NCBI GenBank assembly: GCA_963556495.2
Contig: OY747717.1
Location: forward strand, 1,319,001 to 1,383,000
DNA length: 64,000 nt
Direction of reading: 5' to 3'
Source: Valencia hispanica
Taxonomy: Eukaryota > Chordata > Actinopteri > Cyprinodontiformes > Valenciidae
In this document: one piece after another, positions 1 through 12,400 of the stretch
Layout: each line of letters opens with the position of its first letter
Position numbering within the stretch: position 1 is the stretch's first letter
The notes under the pieces: generated by a model
Seen by the model: only the letters and a program-made list of their open reading frames with translations
Databases searched by the model: none
What the model was told of the DNA's origin: nothing
Made by a program: the position numbers and the translations under genes

Positions 1-220
1 GGAGGAAGTTATGGCACATCCATCCATTGATTTGCTCGATGCATTTACTTGGGGTTTGGATGGGTTCAAAGTCACCTAGTGACATCGTAATGTAGAGCTG
101 AGTGTCATCCGCATAGTTATGGTAGCTCATCTTATTGGTTGTTATAATCTGGCCTAGTGGGATCATGTAGATATTAAATAAGAGGGGCCCCAGGATGGAG
201 CCCTGGGGAACGCCACATGT
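1..220 (-). mobile_element. LINE reverse-transcriptase fragment (L2/Rex1-like)
   Basis: Translated on the minus strand, this stretch gives the central reverse-transcriptase blocks [14 protein letters not shown] (about 180-220) and NYADDTQLY (about 92-118), the second holding the catalytic YADD box. It is the palm domain of a non-LTR retrotransposon of the L2/Rex1 type common in fish. The element runs off the left edge and decays into AT-rich sequence after about 220. C-terminal pieces of what looks like the same family occur on the same strand at 35055-35270, 48958-49690 and 58358-58985. The family name is inferred from motif style. Confidence 0.75.
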
Positions 221-585
221 AATTTCTGTTCGTTCTGATGAAAAGTTTCCTATTGAAACAAAGAAGTCCCTGTTCTTTAGGTAAGAGTACTTACCTAATA
301 TTTTTTTTTTTAATTGCATTTATTTTAACAACCGTTTTAATAGTTATCAGGTTTAAATCAATTTCTTTTTACATTGTGTTTATTCTTGAATCATTTTTAA
401 CAAATCAAATATTTTTTTCATTCTTTGTTTTACAAATGTTTTATAAACGTATTTTTTTTTAGTTATTTTTTTATTTGACTGTTCTCTTTAAATTGATTTT
501 TTAAAATTAATTTCTAACATTTTCTTATCAAATTATATATTTTCCATTCCTCTATTTATTTAATAAATGTATAGTTTTTTTATTA
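221..585. other. AT-rich non-coding stretch, no gene seen
   Basis: Mostly T-rich sequence with long T runs between the LINE scrap and the naif1 exon. It lies within the intron that follows naif1 coding exon 1 on the minus strand. Short open frames here are low-complexity artefacts. Confidence 0.5.
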
Positions 586-653
586 TTAAATTATTTTTGT
601 GTTTCCTGCAGTTGGGTTGACCCCCAGCAGGACCCCATCCTTCCCGCTGTTAC

Positions 654-1098
654 CTTCGGCCAGGGTGACGGTGGTCGCCGCGCTCACCGTCACCGGTAAG
701 GTGATCTCCGCCTCCGGGTCTCCGGCAGGTAAGCTGATGATGGTGGCCTCTCCCAGCAGGTTGCAGATCCGCTGCTGCATGGCGGTGAGGATGACCGGGA
801 CAGGAGCGCAGTCCGCGGCCGTGCCCTCGATGGCGGCCCGGGCCTGGGCCACCTTCCTGCGGACCTCGGTCTTCATGTCGGACCACTTCTTCTTGACCTC
901 GGGCAGCTCTCTGGGGCAGGTGGTGACGGCGTTCACCTTCTTCAGGATGTCCATCCAGGCGTTGTTCTTGGCCATGTGCGTGACTCCGGCGTTGAAGTGG
1001 CTCACCAGAGTCTGCTTCTGTTTCTCTATTTCCTCCACGATGATCTCCACCTCCCGCTCCGAGAAATTCATCTTCCTCTTCTTGGCGGCCGAAGCCAT
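654..1098 (-). CDS. naif1: naif1, first coding exon (partial gene)
   Basis: Encodes the N-terminal 148 residues of nuclear apoptosis-inducing factor 1. The chosen start (ATG at 1098-1096) opens with [20 protein letters not shown], closely matching the known vertebrate start. The Myb/SANT-like DNA-binding region, related to Harbinger-derived Myb-like proteins, spans about residues 8-90 and includes [21 protein letters not shown] conserved [18 protein letters not shown] segment follows at about 115-132. A likely donor (GAAG|GTAACA) ends the exon at 654 in phase 1, so the rest of the gene lies beyond the left edge. The open frame extends upstream to 1221, but that part lacks family similarity and is probably 5' UTR. 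The exon is much more GC-rich than its surroundings. The gene call is secure; the exact donor is inferred. Confidence 0.85.
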
Positions 1099-1234
1099 AC
1101 CTTCACCCGAACCTCCTAAGTCAGGTAAACGTGCGTAATGTACGCAAAAATAGTGGGATTTACTCACTTTATGAGCGCAGCGTAATGGCTTCCAGAATCG
1201 GCTTCTTCTTCCTACAAACAACGCTTACGCTAGC

Positions 1235-1320
1235 CGGGAACGAAGCTCCGCCCACTGCGCCTCTATTGGCTGGGCGTCCTATGAGTGTTTAGAGATCTGT
1301 GTTCCTATTGGCTACAAAGG
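1235..1320 (-). promoter_or_regulatory. naif1 proximal promoter: GC box and two CCAAT boxes
   Basis: Upstream of the naif1 start there is a CTCCGCCC block (GC box on the minus strand, near 1246) and two ATTGG sequences, i.e. CCAAT on the minus strand, at 1265-1269 and 1307-1311. The GC-rich island ends at about 1330, where AT-rich repeats begin. Motifs are seen directly; promoter function is inferred from position. Confidence 0.45.
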
Positions 1321-1404
1321 ACGCCACCAAGTTTCTTCCTGAGCAGCATGTAAACATGTTGTAGCTGAAGCGGCTCCAAAGTTTCCACAACAATGATTAA
1401 AACT

Positions 1405-2345
1405 GACATCTAACATTTAAAATGAATAAAAATATAGAAGATACAAACATTTTAATGTGAGAATTATGACTTCTAAAGTTTGGACTAATCTTATTCCTGT
1501 ATTTAATAACTTTTTAGGCAATTAAAACTTTTCTTTATTTTTTGACTTTACATCAAATTGTTTTAAAACGTTTAAGATACAAAGTATGTGTGATTAAGTT
1601 ATAATTTCAGGACGTAGTGTTTAAGCATCAAGATGTTTATGATCCGTTTATTGACGTGTTTGGTGGTAACCAGATTGTTAGTTTAAGCTACCAAGGATGT
1701 TGGGTTGAACATTTTCCAGATAACTCATCTGTGACATTTAAAAGGAATAAAAAAACATTTTAATGTCAGAATTATGACTTATGTTTCACTTATTCTGACT
1801 TCTTATCTTATTCCTGTATTTAAGAACTTTATAGACAATTAAAACGTATTCATTTATAACCTTACATCGAATTCAAATGGTTTTAAACGTATTAGATCCA
1901 AAGTATGTGTGATTTAGTCATAATTCCAGGACGTACTGTTTAGGCATCAAGATGTTTATGATCCGTTTGGTGGTAACCAGATTATTGTCACAGTTGAAGC
2001 TACCAATGATGTTGGGTTGAACATTTTCCAGATGATGAAAACAGATCTGTGACATTTAAAAGGAATAAAAAACAACATTTTAATGTCAGAATTATGACAT
2101 GTTTAAATTATTCTGACTTCTTATCTTATTCCTGTAGTTAAGAACTTTATAGGCAATTAAAACGTTTTCATTTTTTATGACTCGACATCGAATTCAAAAT
2201 GTTTTAAAACATATAAGCTACAAAGTTAGTGTGATTTAGTTCTAATTCCAGGACGTAGCGTTTAAGCATCAAGATGTTTATGATCCGTTTATTGACACGT
2301 TTGGTGGTAACCAGTATGAAGATGTTGGGTTGAACATTTTCCAGC
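1405..2345. repeat. Three degenerate ~320-bp tandem units
   Basis: Three consecutive units share the same order of landmarks: ACATTTTAATGT(C/G)AGAATTATGAC, CTTATTCCTGTA, TTCCAGGACGTA or a close variant, CATCAAGATGTTTATGATCC, GGTGGTAACCAG and GTTGGGTTGAACATTTTCCAG. Units begin near 1405, 1731 and 2050 and differ by scattered substitutions and small indels, so the duplication is not recent. No coding frame persists through the units. Confidence 0.85.
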
Positions 2346-3478
2346 TGCAAATCACGGATCCCTGCAGGAAGAGTTCAAACTGGAAATGGGAGACACATTT
2401 TTGGGAGATTCTGTTGATTTTCTTTTTTTTTTTTTATTAGTGGCACCATAATCATCAAATAAACCCATCATTTCAATATTTTCAGTCCTGTTTCTGCAGC
2501 CAGAAGCCCCTCCACCGATGAGAAATATCCAGGGCAGGACTTCAGGGATAAATTCATGGAATTAATGCATCAATAACACATCCATTACTCGAAGTGTGTA
2601 GTTAGAAAAAGCAGGTCGTTCAGCAAGTTGTATTACTTTCAACCCAGTAAACAATCACTCACAGAAATAATTAAAGAAAAACTGGGATGTTTTTGAACTT
2701 TTTCTGAACTAATAAAGCAGGGATTATTGTTCATCACACCAGATTGAGATAAATGTTTGGAATATTTAATTTTTCTTATATTATTCAATTATTATTTTTA
2801 GATAAAGCACAGATTGGATTTTCTTCCAAAGTCTGAGTGCAGCTGAGGAAGTGCAGTACCTCTCACCACCTGTAGACGTCAGGATGATCATTTAAATTAA
2901 GGCTGGTTTAAATAAACTGGACATGAACCGGATCAGAACTCCTCAGATGGCATCAGTGTTGGGATCTGATTCACAGCAAGAAGGAAAAATCAGCCCCGAT
3001 GTGGCAATCTGGAGGCGGAGCTTCCAGTTCCCACTGGTTCTGGTTCCAGTTCAACCTGCAGCTGTTTGTGGATCGAGGGTTCTGCACCGGTGACCCGTCC
3101 TGTAGAGGTCAGCGGTTCAGGTAAACACATTCAGCTTCCAGTAAGACTGAAAAACACATTAGCAACACGTCTGTAAGGCTGTGAGTGAAGCTGGAGCTGG
3201 CCCGGTCCAAACAGAACCGCTTTCTGAAGGGTATCGGTTCTAAAGGTGAGCCGGGTCACAGTACAGTTCTTGGTTTTGTTGGGTTTAGACAGAGCTTGAA
3301 TAAAGAGTGACTTCACCTGTCAGAACCTCCTGGGATTATCCAGTGTTCTGATACCTGGAGGTCCGTTTGGTGTGTGAGGACCTACAGTACCTGGACAGAA
3401 CTCTCCTCGGTGCAGCTAAACCCCACCTGGAAAGTCCAGGTGTTCCCAGTCGGGAAACCAAGCAGCACCGACCCGGAC
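2346..3478. other. fpgs 3' flank and probable 3' UTR
   Basis: This stretch follows the fpgs stop codon on the minus strand and should contain its 3' UTR. Candidate minus-strand poly(A) signals exist (TTTATT on the plus strand near 2433, TTTAAT near 2764), but none can be chosen with confidence. Short open frames here resemble nothing recognised. Confidence 0.4.
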
Positions 3479-6400
3479 TCATTTGGCCGACTCCGGGTTC
3501 AGGTGTTTCAGGACTCCTCCCACCAGGTGGAGGCTCCCGGTCACCAGGACGTGGATCTCAGCAGCTTCCCGTAGAGGAGTGGCCTTGGCAGAGACGCTGG
3601 GTTTAACCGGCAGCACCGTCTTGGCCGGGTCCGTCAGAACCGAGTCCCTGCCCTGGCTGATCCACCGGAGGGCGCTGAGGATGCAGGGGAACACCAGGGT
3701 GTCGGTTCTCCTCTCGGCGAGCAGCGGCAGGCCGTCGTCGATCAGCAGCGGCGGCGACGCCTCCTCCTCGTCTCCCCGCCTCTCCCCGTTGTGGAGGCGC
3801 CAACTCCGCTCGTTGTCCAGGCAACGGGTCAGCATGTTCTCCACGGACACGTTAAAGTTCTGCTGGTCTGAGGAGAGAAAACACAGGATCCAGGAATGAA
3901 AGGAGACTTTTCCACGCTGCGAGTATCGGTCTGATTAGTGAAACTGGGCCGATATTAGCAACCCGTGTTTCAGGAGGAGGGGGAGGTCAATGTTTCATTG
4001 AGTGGAACGATGGACTGTATATAAAGATGGGCGGAGCCTCTGTGACGTCACCCGTAGGTTTCTGAGGAGCTGAACTGAAGCACAGTGGGCGGTTCCCACC
4101 ACCGCCATCTTGGTCGCCACTCCCAGAAAATACCAAAAAAACGGTCCAAGAGGCGGAGCTGAGAGTGGGGCTGTGAGGGTGGGGGCGGATGATTGAAACC
4201 CATCAAACTCTGTGCCGATGTAGCTACGAGCTAACTGAGCTAACCTGGCGCTAACCGAAGCTAACGGAGGTTAGCGGGCGCTTTTAGCCAGAAAACAGCA
4301 GCTGAGTGACTCTGCTGCCCCTCTGCCTTCTAGGCTGATTCAGTAATTTAGACAAAGCAGCGTTATCTTAAATCCACAGCAGAAAAAAAAAATGGAGCAG
4401 AGACTTCTTGGTCGTTGTGTTAGTGCGATCATTACCACAGGAAGAGCACGATTAACAGTCGAACACAAACATTGCAGACGCAACTGATGGTCAAGTTCAG
4501 AAAAACAAAATGGCCTTAAAATGGCTGACGGCTAATCTGGGACATGTCAATCAAAAGGACATGACCGGGGCGTCGCATGGCGTAGTGGTTAGTGCAGGCG
4601 GTGGATGGCCTCAGCCCTCGTCCCGTCCTCGTGGACCTTTGCATGTCATTTCCCGCTTCTCTATGCTATCCACTTTCAATTAAAAAAGGTCACTACGGCC
4701 ACAAAACCTTGAAAAAATTAAAACAAAAACACACGACCCTTATTATTCGTAGTTTCAAGCTTAAATTACATCTAAACGGATGAGTTTAAAAAGATTCTCC
4801 CCCCTCAGAGTCGTCATGACGATAAACCTGACCGATTAAACCTAAAATGTTTTTTTGAACCAGGCTGTAAACATGTTTATTTCTGCAGTGAAGTTGGCCT
4901 TTTTAACATGGGAGTCAATGGGAGCCAGCCCCTAGTGGATGAGGGGAGTAACTGCAGTCTTAGTCACTTCCACATTGGATTCAGATTTGGCCGACGGAGT
5001 TTGCCAATTGACTGGAACTGATAGGTAAACAAGACAGGGTCAGGAAAAGGTCAGCTAACATCTCTGCAGACCCCACACATCCTGGACACCATCCTGGCTC
5101 CTGATTGGTTCATTAGGACCCGGATGATCTGACCTGCGTTACAGGAGGCGACAGCTTCCGTGATGTTGGGGCAGAACACGGCAAAGTCGAAGAGACACGG
5201 CTGGGAGGAGACAGAGAGGATGGAGTCACCGGTTCTGTCCGATCTGGACCTACAATGAATACAGGTTCTGTGGGGAGCGCGGTCAGGTTCGGACTCACCA
5301 CCAGCAGCTTCAGCATAGCAGCAGAGTCCCTCTCTCCGGTGGCGTTGAACAGCAGAACCCGGACCACGGCGCCACTGAAACACATCGGTGGGTTTACAGC
5401 AACACTTTCACACAGCGACCCTAGTCGGTACCGGTCCGGTCCTGCTCACCTGGCGGTCCTCTCGTGCTGGGCGGCGGCCTCTCTGAACCACTGGACGCAG
5501 GCCTGCATGCTGCGCCTGGTGTGAGCTCCGTCTAGGAAGTAGGTCAGCGTGCCGTGTCTCAAAGTCTGGTTCCGGCCGGCCCACTCCGTTTCCGCCAGGC
5601 CTGAAACCAAACACAGGGACCGTGATCCGGCCTGCTGGTTCTCGGGGTAGGACCGGCTGTTTGCCGCATTTACCTTTGACCATGACGGAGCTGGGCTGGA
5701 AGGAATCTGCCTGGGACACGCAGCTGTTCTCTCGATCAGTGAGGGGGGAACTTTTATCTACTGGAGGTGGAAAGGTTAAGTCCAAACGGGCTTTTCCACA
5801 CAGAACCCCCACTGTGCTAAGTGTCAGGAGGGAGGTCCAGTCCACAACTGGACAACAGCTGCTTCAGAACTACAAACACCTAAAAACTTCAAACCTTACA
5901 GGAACAACACATCCGTCAGTGTTTCAACATTCTGGATGGTTGGATGGACGGACGGATGGTTAGATGCATGGATGGTTGGATGGATGTGTGGATGGTTGGA
6001 CGCATGGATGGATGGTTGGATGGACGGACGGACGGACGGATGGACGCATGGATGGTTGGACGCGTGGCTGGACGGACGAATGGATGGTTGGATGGATGCA
6101 TGGATGATGGACAGACGAATTGATGGTTGGATGGATGGATGCATGGATGGTTGGATGCATGGATGGATGGTCGGTTGGATGCATGGATGGATGGTTGGAC
6201 GGACGACGAATGGTTGGATGCATGGATGGATGGATGGTTGCAGGGTGGGATGGATGGATGCATGGTGGGATGGACAGACGAATGGATGGTTGGACGGACG
6301 GACGAATGGTTGCATGGTTGGATGGACAGACGAATGGATGGGCGGGCGGACGGACAAATGGTTGGATGGACGGATGAATGGTTGGATGGACGGACGAACG

Positions 6401-9400
6401 GTTGGATGGACGGACGAGCGGTTGGATGGACGGACGAGCGGTTGGATGGACGGACGAGCGGTTGGATGGACGGACGAGCGGTTGGATGGACGGACGAACG
6501 GTTGTCCAGACTCCAGGAATGTTGTTATTGAACCAAAATGGCGACTACAGTCTTCGGCGTTCCCGTCTCACCTGGTCCACATCTCCTCTGCAGCCAGGTG
6601 TGACTGAGCTGCAGGGCCAGGGAGGCGTTGGAGCGCTGGTGCTGTCCCGCCAGGCCCAGCTGTAAAGGTCCGGAGTCCGTGGAGTATTCTTCTAGGTCGG
6701 GACACACCCACAGAGGACACTGGAAGCGCAGACAGGAGAACATGAAGCGGCGCGGCTGCAGGCGGAGCCGCTCCCCTCCGGACACGGATCCTCACCTTCG
6801 TCTCTCCGGCTCGCTCCCTCAGCACCGCCATGGCGTCCTCCGGCTGTTGGACCGTGAACGCCGGAACGCCCGGCTGCCAAAAACGGGACAAATTTCAACC
6901 CATGAGTGCCAAGCTGAAGCCGGAGTCTGGAGCTCCATGCCGGTTCCATCCGGAACCAAACGCACCTTGAAGATTCCCGCTTTCTGCCAGGCGATCTTCT
7001 CCATGGTGTCTCCTAAAATCTGGGTGTGGTCGATGCCCAGGGAGGAGATTCCACAGACCCACGGCCTCCTGGGAACACAGGAGACAGTCAGCAGCCGGAT
7101 CCCAGACCCCCAATCCAGGCTGGAAAACAGGAGAATCCCACCTGATGATGTTGGTGCAGTCGTACGCTCCTCCGATGCCGACCTCGATTACAGCCAAATC
7201 CACCTGGACACAGACAGCAGCCAATCAGATTCAAGCAGAGGGACGTTCCTCGGGTTCATCATCATCGCGTCCTCCAGGTGGACGCAGCTCCAGCCGAGGA
7301 CTCACCTTCTCCTGGAGGAAGACGTGGAAGGCCAGGATGGTGAGAAATCGGAAGTACGCCGGCATCGTCCCTCCGTGGGCCTCCTGAGGAGGTCAGAAGG
7401 TCAGAGTTGAGCTAACGTGACGTTTAAAGCGTCACCTCAGAGAAGCAGAAAATTAAATTATTAAATCTAATGAAAAAGAATTGGGACTCCAGGAAGTCTG
7501 ATCCTGAGGCCCATACCATGAACCCTCCACCACCATGCCTTGTAGTTATGGAGGATTTGGTCCAAGACGTTCTCCTTCGGTCCTTCCAGCGACATCATGC
7601 TGCCCCCAGCGTTTCCCCCAATTGCCCTTTCGTGACCTTTGACCTTTAACCTAAGAGATTGTGGCTCCTCTGGGTTTTTGTCATTTCAGGCTGACCCTGG
7701 GCCATGACCATCAGAATTATTATTAAATATTTATATATAAGGATTCATCTGGACTGCAGAGTCAATAAAAGCCAAACGTGTTTCAAGCTGAAAACCTCCA
7801 TCAGGCTGTTGGCTAAGAAGCACCATTAACATCCACATCGTAGCACAAACAATGTTGCCTACATTAATAATAATATTTGTGACTAGTAACTAAGTATTTC
7901 ACAGAGAAGTACCAGATAAACGATGCGTAGAAATCACAAATCAGGCCGATATAACCGATTCAGTAGAGCTGATTGGGCATTACGACTTTTTTTTTTTTTT
8001 TTTAGAGATCTGCTCAAAAAAAATGACATGCCTGTAATTAAATTAGTATATTTCTGTAACCTCAAGGTTTATTTGATTACTTTTGGTCAAATAATAAAGG
8101 GAACCTTTGTGAGAATCGTTAATATGTGTAAATATCAGTTTGTTAAACGACGTATTCTGACAAAAGAACTAGTTTCCACATTAAATCTGTCTAATATTAA
8201 TACTCAAGAATATCAGAGATCACTATTAAGGATATAAAAAAGTTCTGGCACACGCACAGCATGAAAACATGCATTTTATTTTTGTGATCTGATCAAAATG
8301 ACAAAAAACAAAACAACAACAAACTATTACTGAATAGTTTTGGTTCAAATATTTACACTGAATAGAAGATGGATGCAGAAAATAAGACCCAAAACATCTG
8401 TATAATACTTTTCTAGTGTATGGGATTTCCTATGACCCCTGAATGCAACACAAGTGCACACATCTGCTGGCGTGAAAGGAGTCTCAAATTCCCTGTGATT
8501 ACTTGTAACCCTGATTTGTGAGTAAATGTGGTTTTTTCTGTGTGTATCAGGCAGTTGGTGCGTACGCTACGTATTTAATGATTTGTACACATAGGAGGCG
8601 TTTTGAATTCCTACTCACTTTTAAGTTGATGTAATTTCAAATTGTCCGTGTGTAGAAGTATTTTGTACTTGTAACTGTATTGCTAGTACCCAAGGTTACA
8701 CACAAAATGCTATTTTACGGTTTACAAATCGTGTTTTACACACACGTGTTTTGAGTCCATTTTCCCTCAATAGATGCATTACAAAAATACTAACGATAAC
8801 TATTTAATTTGTTCAGTCATTTCTGCCTGATTGCTCAACGGAAGTGAAATCCAGCATTCTTAATATTTAACCGTTTTGTATATTTAATACTTAATGATTT
8901 TCCTGATTAAATGTTTGATTTTAATACTCTACAGTGCATCAAGTTAAGATTCAAAATGTTGGTTGAGTTCAGTGTTCAGAAACTGATCGGGTTCACAAAT
9001 GTTGTGCGTCTACTGAAGTCATCAGTCGGACATTTTAGCAGCAAATAAAAAACGGGAAAACGTTTAGATATCGGGCAGAAAAATTGGCGTCGCCAATAGA
9101 AAAACCCACAATCGCTCCATCTCTAATACGTAGTTTACATTTGTCAGGCTTTGATTAACTACTTCCACACCTCAACCAATAACTAACGAACATCCTAAAC
9201 GACCCAAAAAACATCTATAAAAAAGGAACATAAATTGGAGACTGAGTAAAATCCTGTTATGTGGGGTTGCTGGACCCACTTGAATCTTTTGTGGATAAAG
9301 TAGGGGAGACCGGGTATAGCTGAAACACGGGGAGAGTTGTAACGCTACCAATTCCACGAATCAGGGATAAGATAGGGGTCATGTGACATTTTCAGTTTCT

Positions 9401-12400
9401 TCAGGCTTCCCTAAAAATCACACAGATTTTCCAGTCGGTCTTGTAATCTCTCCAGAAGCTACAACAGAAAATCGAATTCTGAGGTAAGAAAGTAAAAAAA
9501 TAAAAACAAGATAATATTTTGTTTAGTACCTCTACCGTTGTAGATGATGTTGTATGAGTTATATCAGGTTAAACTGTAGTTTCTCTAGTAAAGAATGGGG
9601 TTTCAACCTCCTGCTAATTTCAAAGCACCATGCTAATACAGCTAGCTAAACAACGGGTGACAGTGGCGGGGGAGGTTGAAACACGCGTTTTGAAAGTGTT
9701 ACAACCATCCCCTTTATATACAACTAAGAACATTTTTGTGATTTTATTAATTCTACAGAATGCCTAGAAAATGGGTGAGAAAAACAAATCGTGGAGTCGA
9801 TGCCAATGTTTCAAAAAAGAGCAGCAGAGGAAGTTAGGAAAGGAAAGTCTGTCAGGGCAGTGGCAAAGTCCAAAGGAATCTGCCATTTAAAGTCAGATAA
9901 AAAAAGTTAAATAAACACAAACACATACATTTAGACAATTTCTAAAAAATGTTTCTCCCTACTCAGACATTGTGTTATGATTTTATTTAGATCAGAAAGT
10001 TTGCCTATCAACTCTCGGTGGAATACAACATACTCCATCCACAAACCTGGGATGGTAAATAAAATGGCGGGGCCTGATTGTTTTACCTCGTTTATGAAGC
10101 GGAACCCCAGACTTTCAGTGAGGAGTCCCCAGGCAACTAGCCTATCAAGAGCCACCAGTTTCAATCGTGCTAATGTGAAACTCTTCTTCAGTCGACTGGG
10201 GGAGGTGATTGAAAAAAAAATGGGTTCGAGTCATCCCGAGTCGTAGCACGCCGCGGTGTGAAGCGGGACGGTGCCATGACGTCGGGGGAGAGGGGCACAC
10301 TTGTTTCCGTTGCATATGCTGTTCAAGCTCTGGGGAATACCATTCCTCCATTCTTTGTGTTCCCTCGTAAGAATTTTAAAGATCACTTTGTTCAGAGCGG
10401 GAAGTGCTAATGCATCAGGCTGGATGCAGGAAGAAGATTTCCTATCATTCCTTGTTCACTTTGTGAAGCGTACAAAGGTCAGTCCAGAAAGAAAGGTGTT
10501 GCTCCTGCTTGACAACCACTCTCCCACATCTCTGTGAGCTGTGGGATTTTAAAAAGGCCAGGGAATTGTACTACTTACATTCCCACCACATTGCAGCCAT
10601 AAACTCCAACCACTTGATCGTAGTGTGTTTGGTCCATTTAAAAAGATGGTGAATTCGGCGAGCGATGACTGGATGAGGGGGAATCCAGGGAAAACTATGA
10701 GTATTTACGACATTCCAGACATTGTGAGGATCGCGCTGCCTGCAGCCGCAACACAGTGTGCAGCCATATGGCCTTACAATTCCAGGATTTTTCAGGACTG
10801 TGACTTTGCGCCTTCTCAAGTCACAGATCTTCCTGATCCTTCTGGCGCTCTTCAATAGAACTCCACTGCAGCTCACCTGCCTCCCGGCTCCACTGCAGCT
10901 CACCTCACTGCCGCCCGGCTCCACTGCAGCTCACCTCACTGCCGCCCGGCTCCACTGCAGCTCACCTCACTGCCGCCCGGCTCCACTGCAGCCCACCTCA
11001 CTGCAGCTCACCTCACTGCCGCCCGGCTCCACTGCAGCTCACCTCACTGCAGCTCACCTCACTGCAGCTCATCTGCCACCCGGGTCCTCTCCTCCTTACC
11101 TGCCGCCCAGTTCCTCTCCAGCCATTCATGCCGTCAACCTGCACCCCGATGAGATGGCAAACACTTCGGGGTCCATCGTAGGTCAGTTGTTCAGTCCATC
11201 ACTCATTAGGCCATTTCCCAAAGCAGGCCCAAGGAAAGAGACAGGTAATGGGAAGGAAGAAAAGGCGCTCGGAAATCCTCACTGATACACCAGTGAAGCT
11301 GGCATTGGAAAAGGAGGAGCGTCAAAAAGGGAAAAACATCAGAAAAAAAAATCTTGGGGAGTGATAAAAGCAAGAAGGTAAAGAAATCTGCCAGAAAAAA
11401 GGTGAAGGCTGATAACTCCTCTTCAGAAGAGGAAGATTTCTGTGTCGTTTGCATGGAACCATTCGGAAATTCAAAACCCAAGGAAGTGTGGGTCAAGTGT
11501 GTTTTATGTAGCTTTTGGGCCCAGCAGGCATGCACTCCAGGCCTGACCAATTTCATATGTCAGCATTGTGACTCTGATTAACGGAGTTAATTTTTTTGGT
11601 TTGACATTTGTTAGCAGTTGTCACCATTGTGACAGATAAAGAATGCATTTCAGTTGTTTGTTATGTGGAATGGGGGTAAATATGTTTATTAATTTGCTCT
11701 GACTCACACACAAACGCACATGTGCATGCACATACAGTCCCAATATTCACATATATTGTATTGTTGCAGTCATTCATTTACAATAAAACTGTTTTTGTGG
11801 CATATCAATTGTAGAACCCTTAAGGCCGGTTTATACTTCTGCGTCGTGTCCCTCGCATAGGGTACGCCGTAACCGCCGTAGCCTCTGCGTAGGTCCGCAG
11901 AGGCTTGACGTGCAGCCCGGCGACGCGACGCAGAAGTACTCCCTTGTGATTGGTCAGTGAGATTACGTATGCACATACCACCTTCTACGTCTCAGTCTTC
12001 TCATTTGCTTGCATTGCAAAGTGTTCAAAAGAAGGATAATTTGTTTGTCTGCTTCCACAATCTCGTTGAGACACTGCACAAAGGCCACCATCGTTGTTCT
12101 AAAACAGGAAATACTTGTCGGAACTGAAGCAAACATAAGCAAACCATCAGGAAAAACTCCGCCCTGTTGAGTTTGCCGACTGATACCAGCCTACTGACAC
12201 CTGCAGGTCTGGAAAGGAAACAGCAACACGACGCTTTCAGCCCTACGCAGAAGTATAAACAGCAGTGGGTACGGCGGTTACAGCGTAACCTACGCGACTG
12301 ACGCGACGCAGAAGTATAAACAGCAGTGGGTACGGCGGTTAAAGCGTAACCTACGCGACTGACGCGACGCAGAAGTATAAACAGCAGTGGGTACGGCGGT

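Noticed and set aside
599..1138. 179-residue plus-strand frame
   Set aside because: It is the complement of the naif1 exon; the minus strand has the clear protein match.
3131..3316. 61-residue minus-strand frame next to fpgs
   Set aside because: It follows the fpgs stop, has no similarity to a known protein and is probably 3' UTR.
4566..4640. tRNA gene
   Set aside because: It has an A-box-like stretch but no cloverleaf, and the downstream text is that of a SINE.
5896..6607. Several long open frames on both strands rich in Trp-Met-Asp-Gly or His-Pro-Ser
   Set aside because: They are read through the TGGA/CGGA minisatellite in an fpgs intron; stop-free frames are a property of the repeat.
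10758..11285. 175-residue host gene rich in HLTA/PPGS repeats
   Set aside because: It is the C-terminal half of the pogo-like transposase expanded by a 31-bp repeat.
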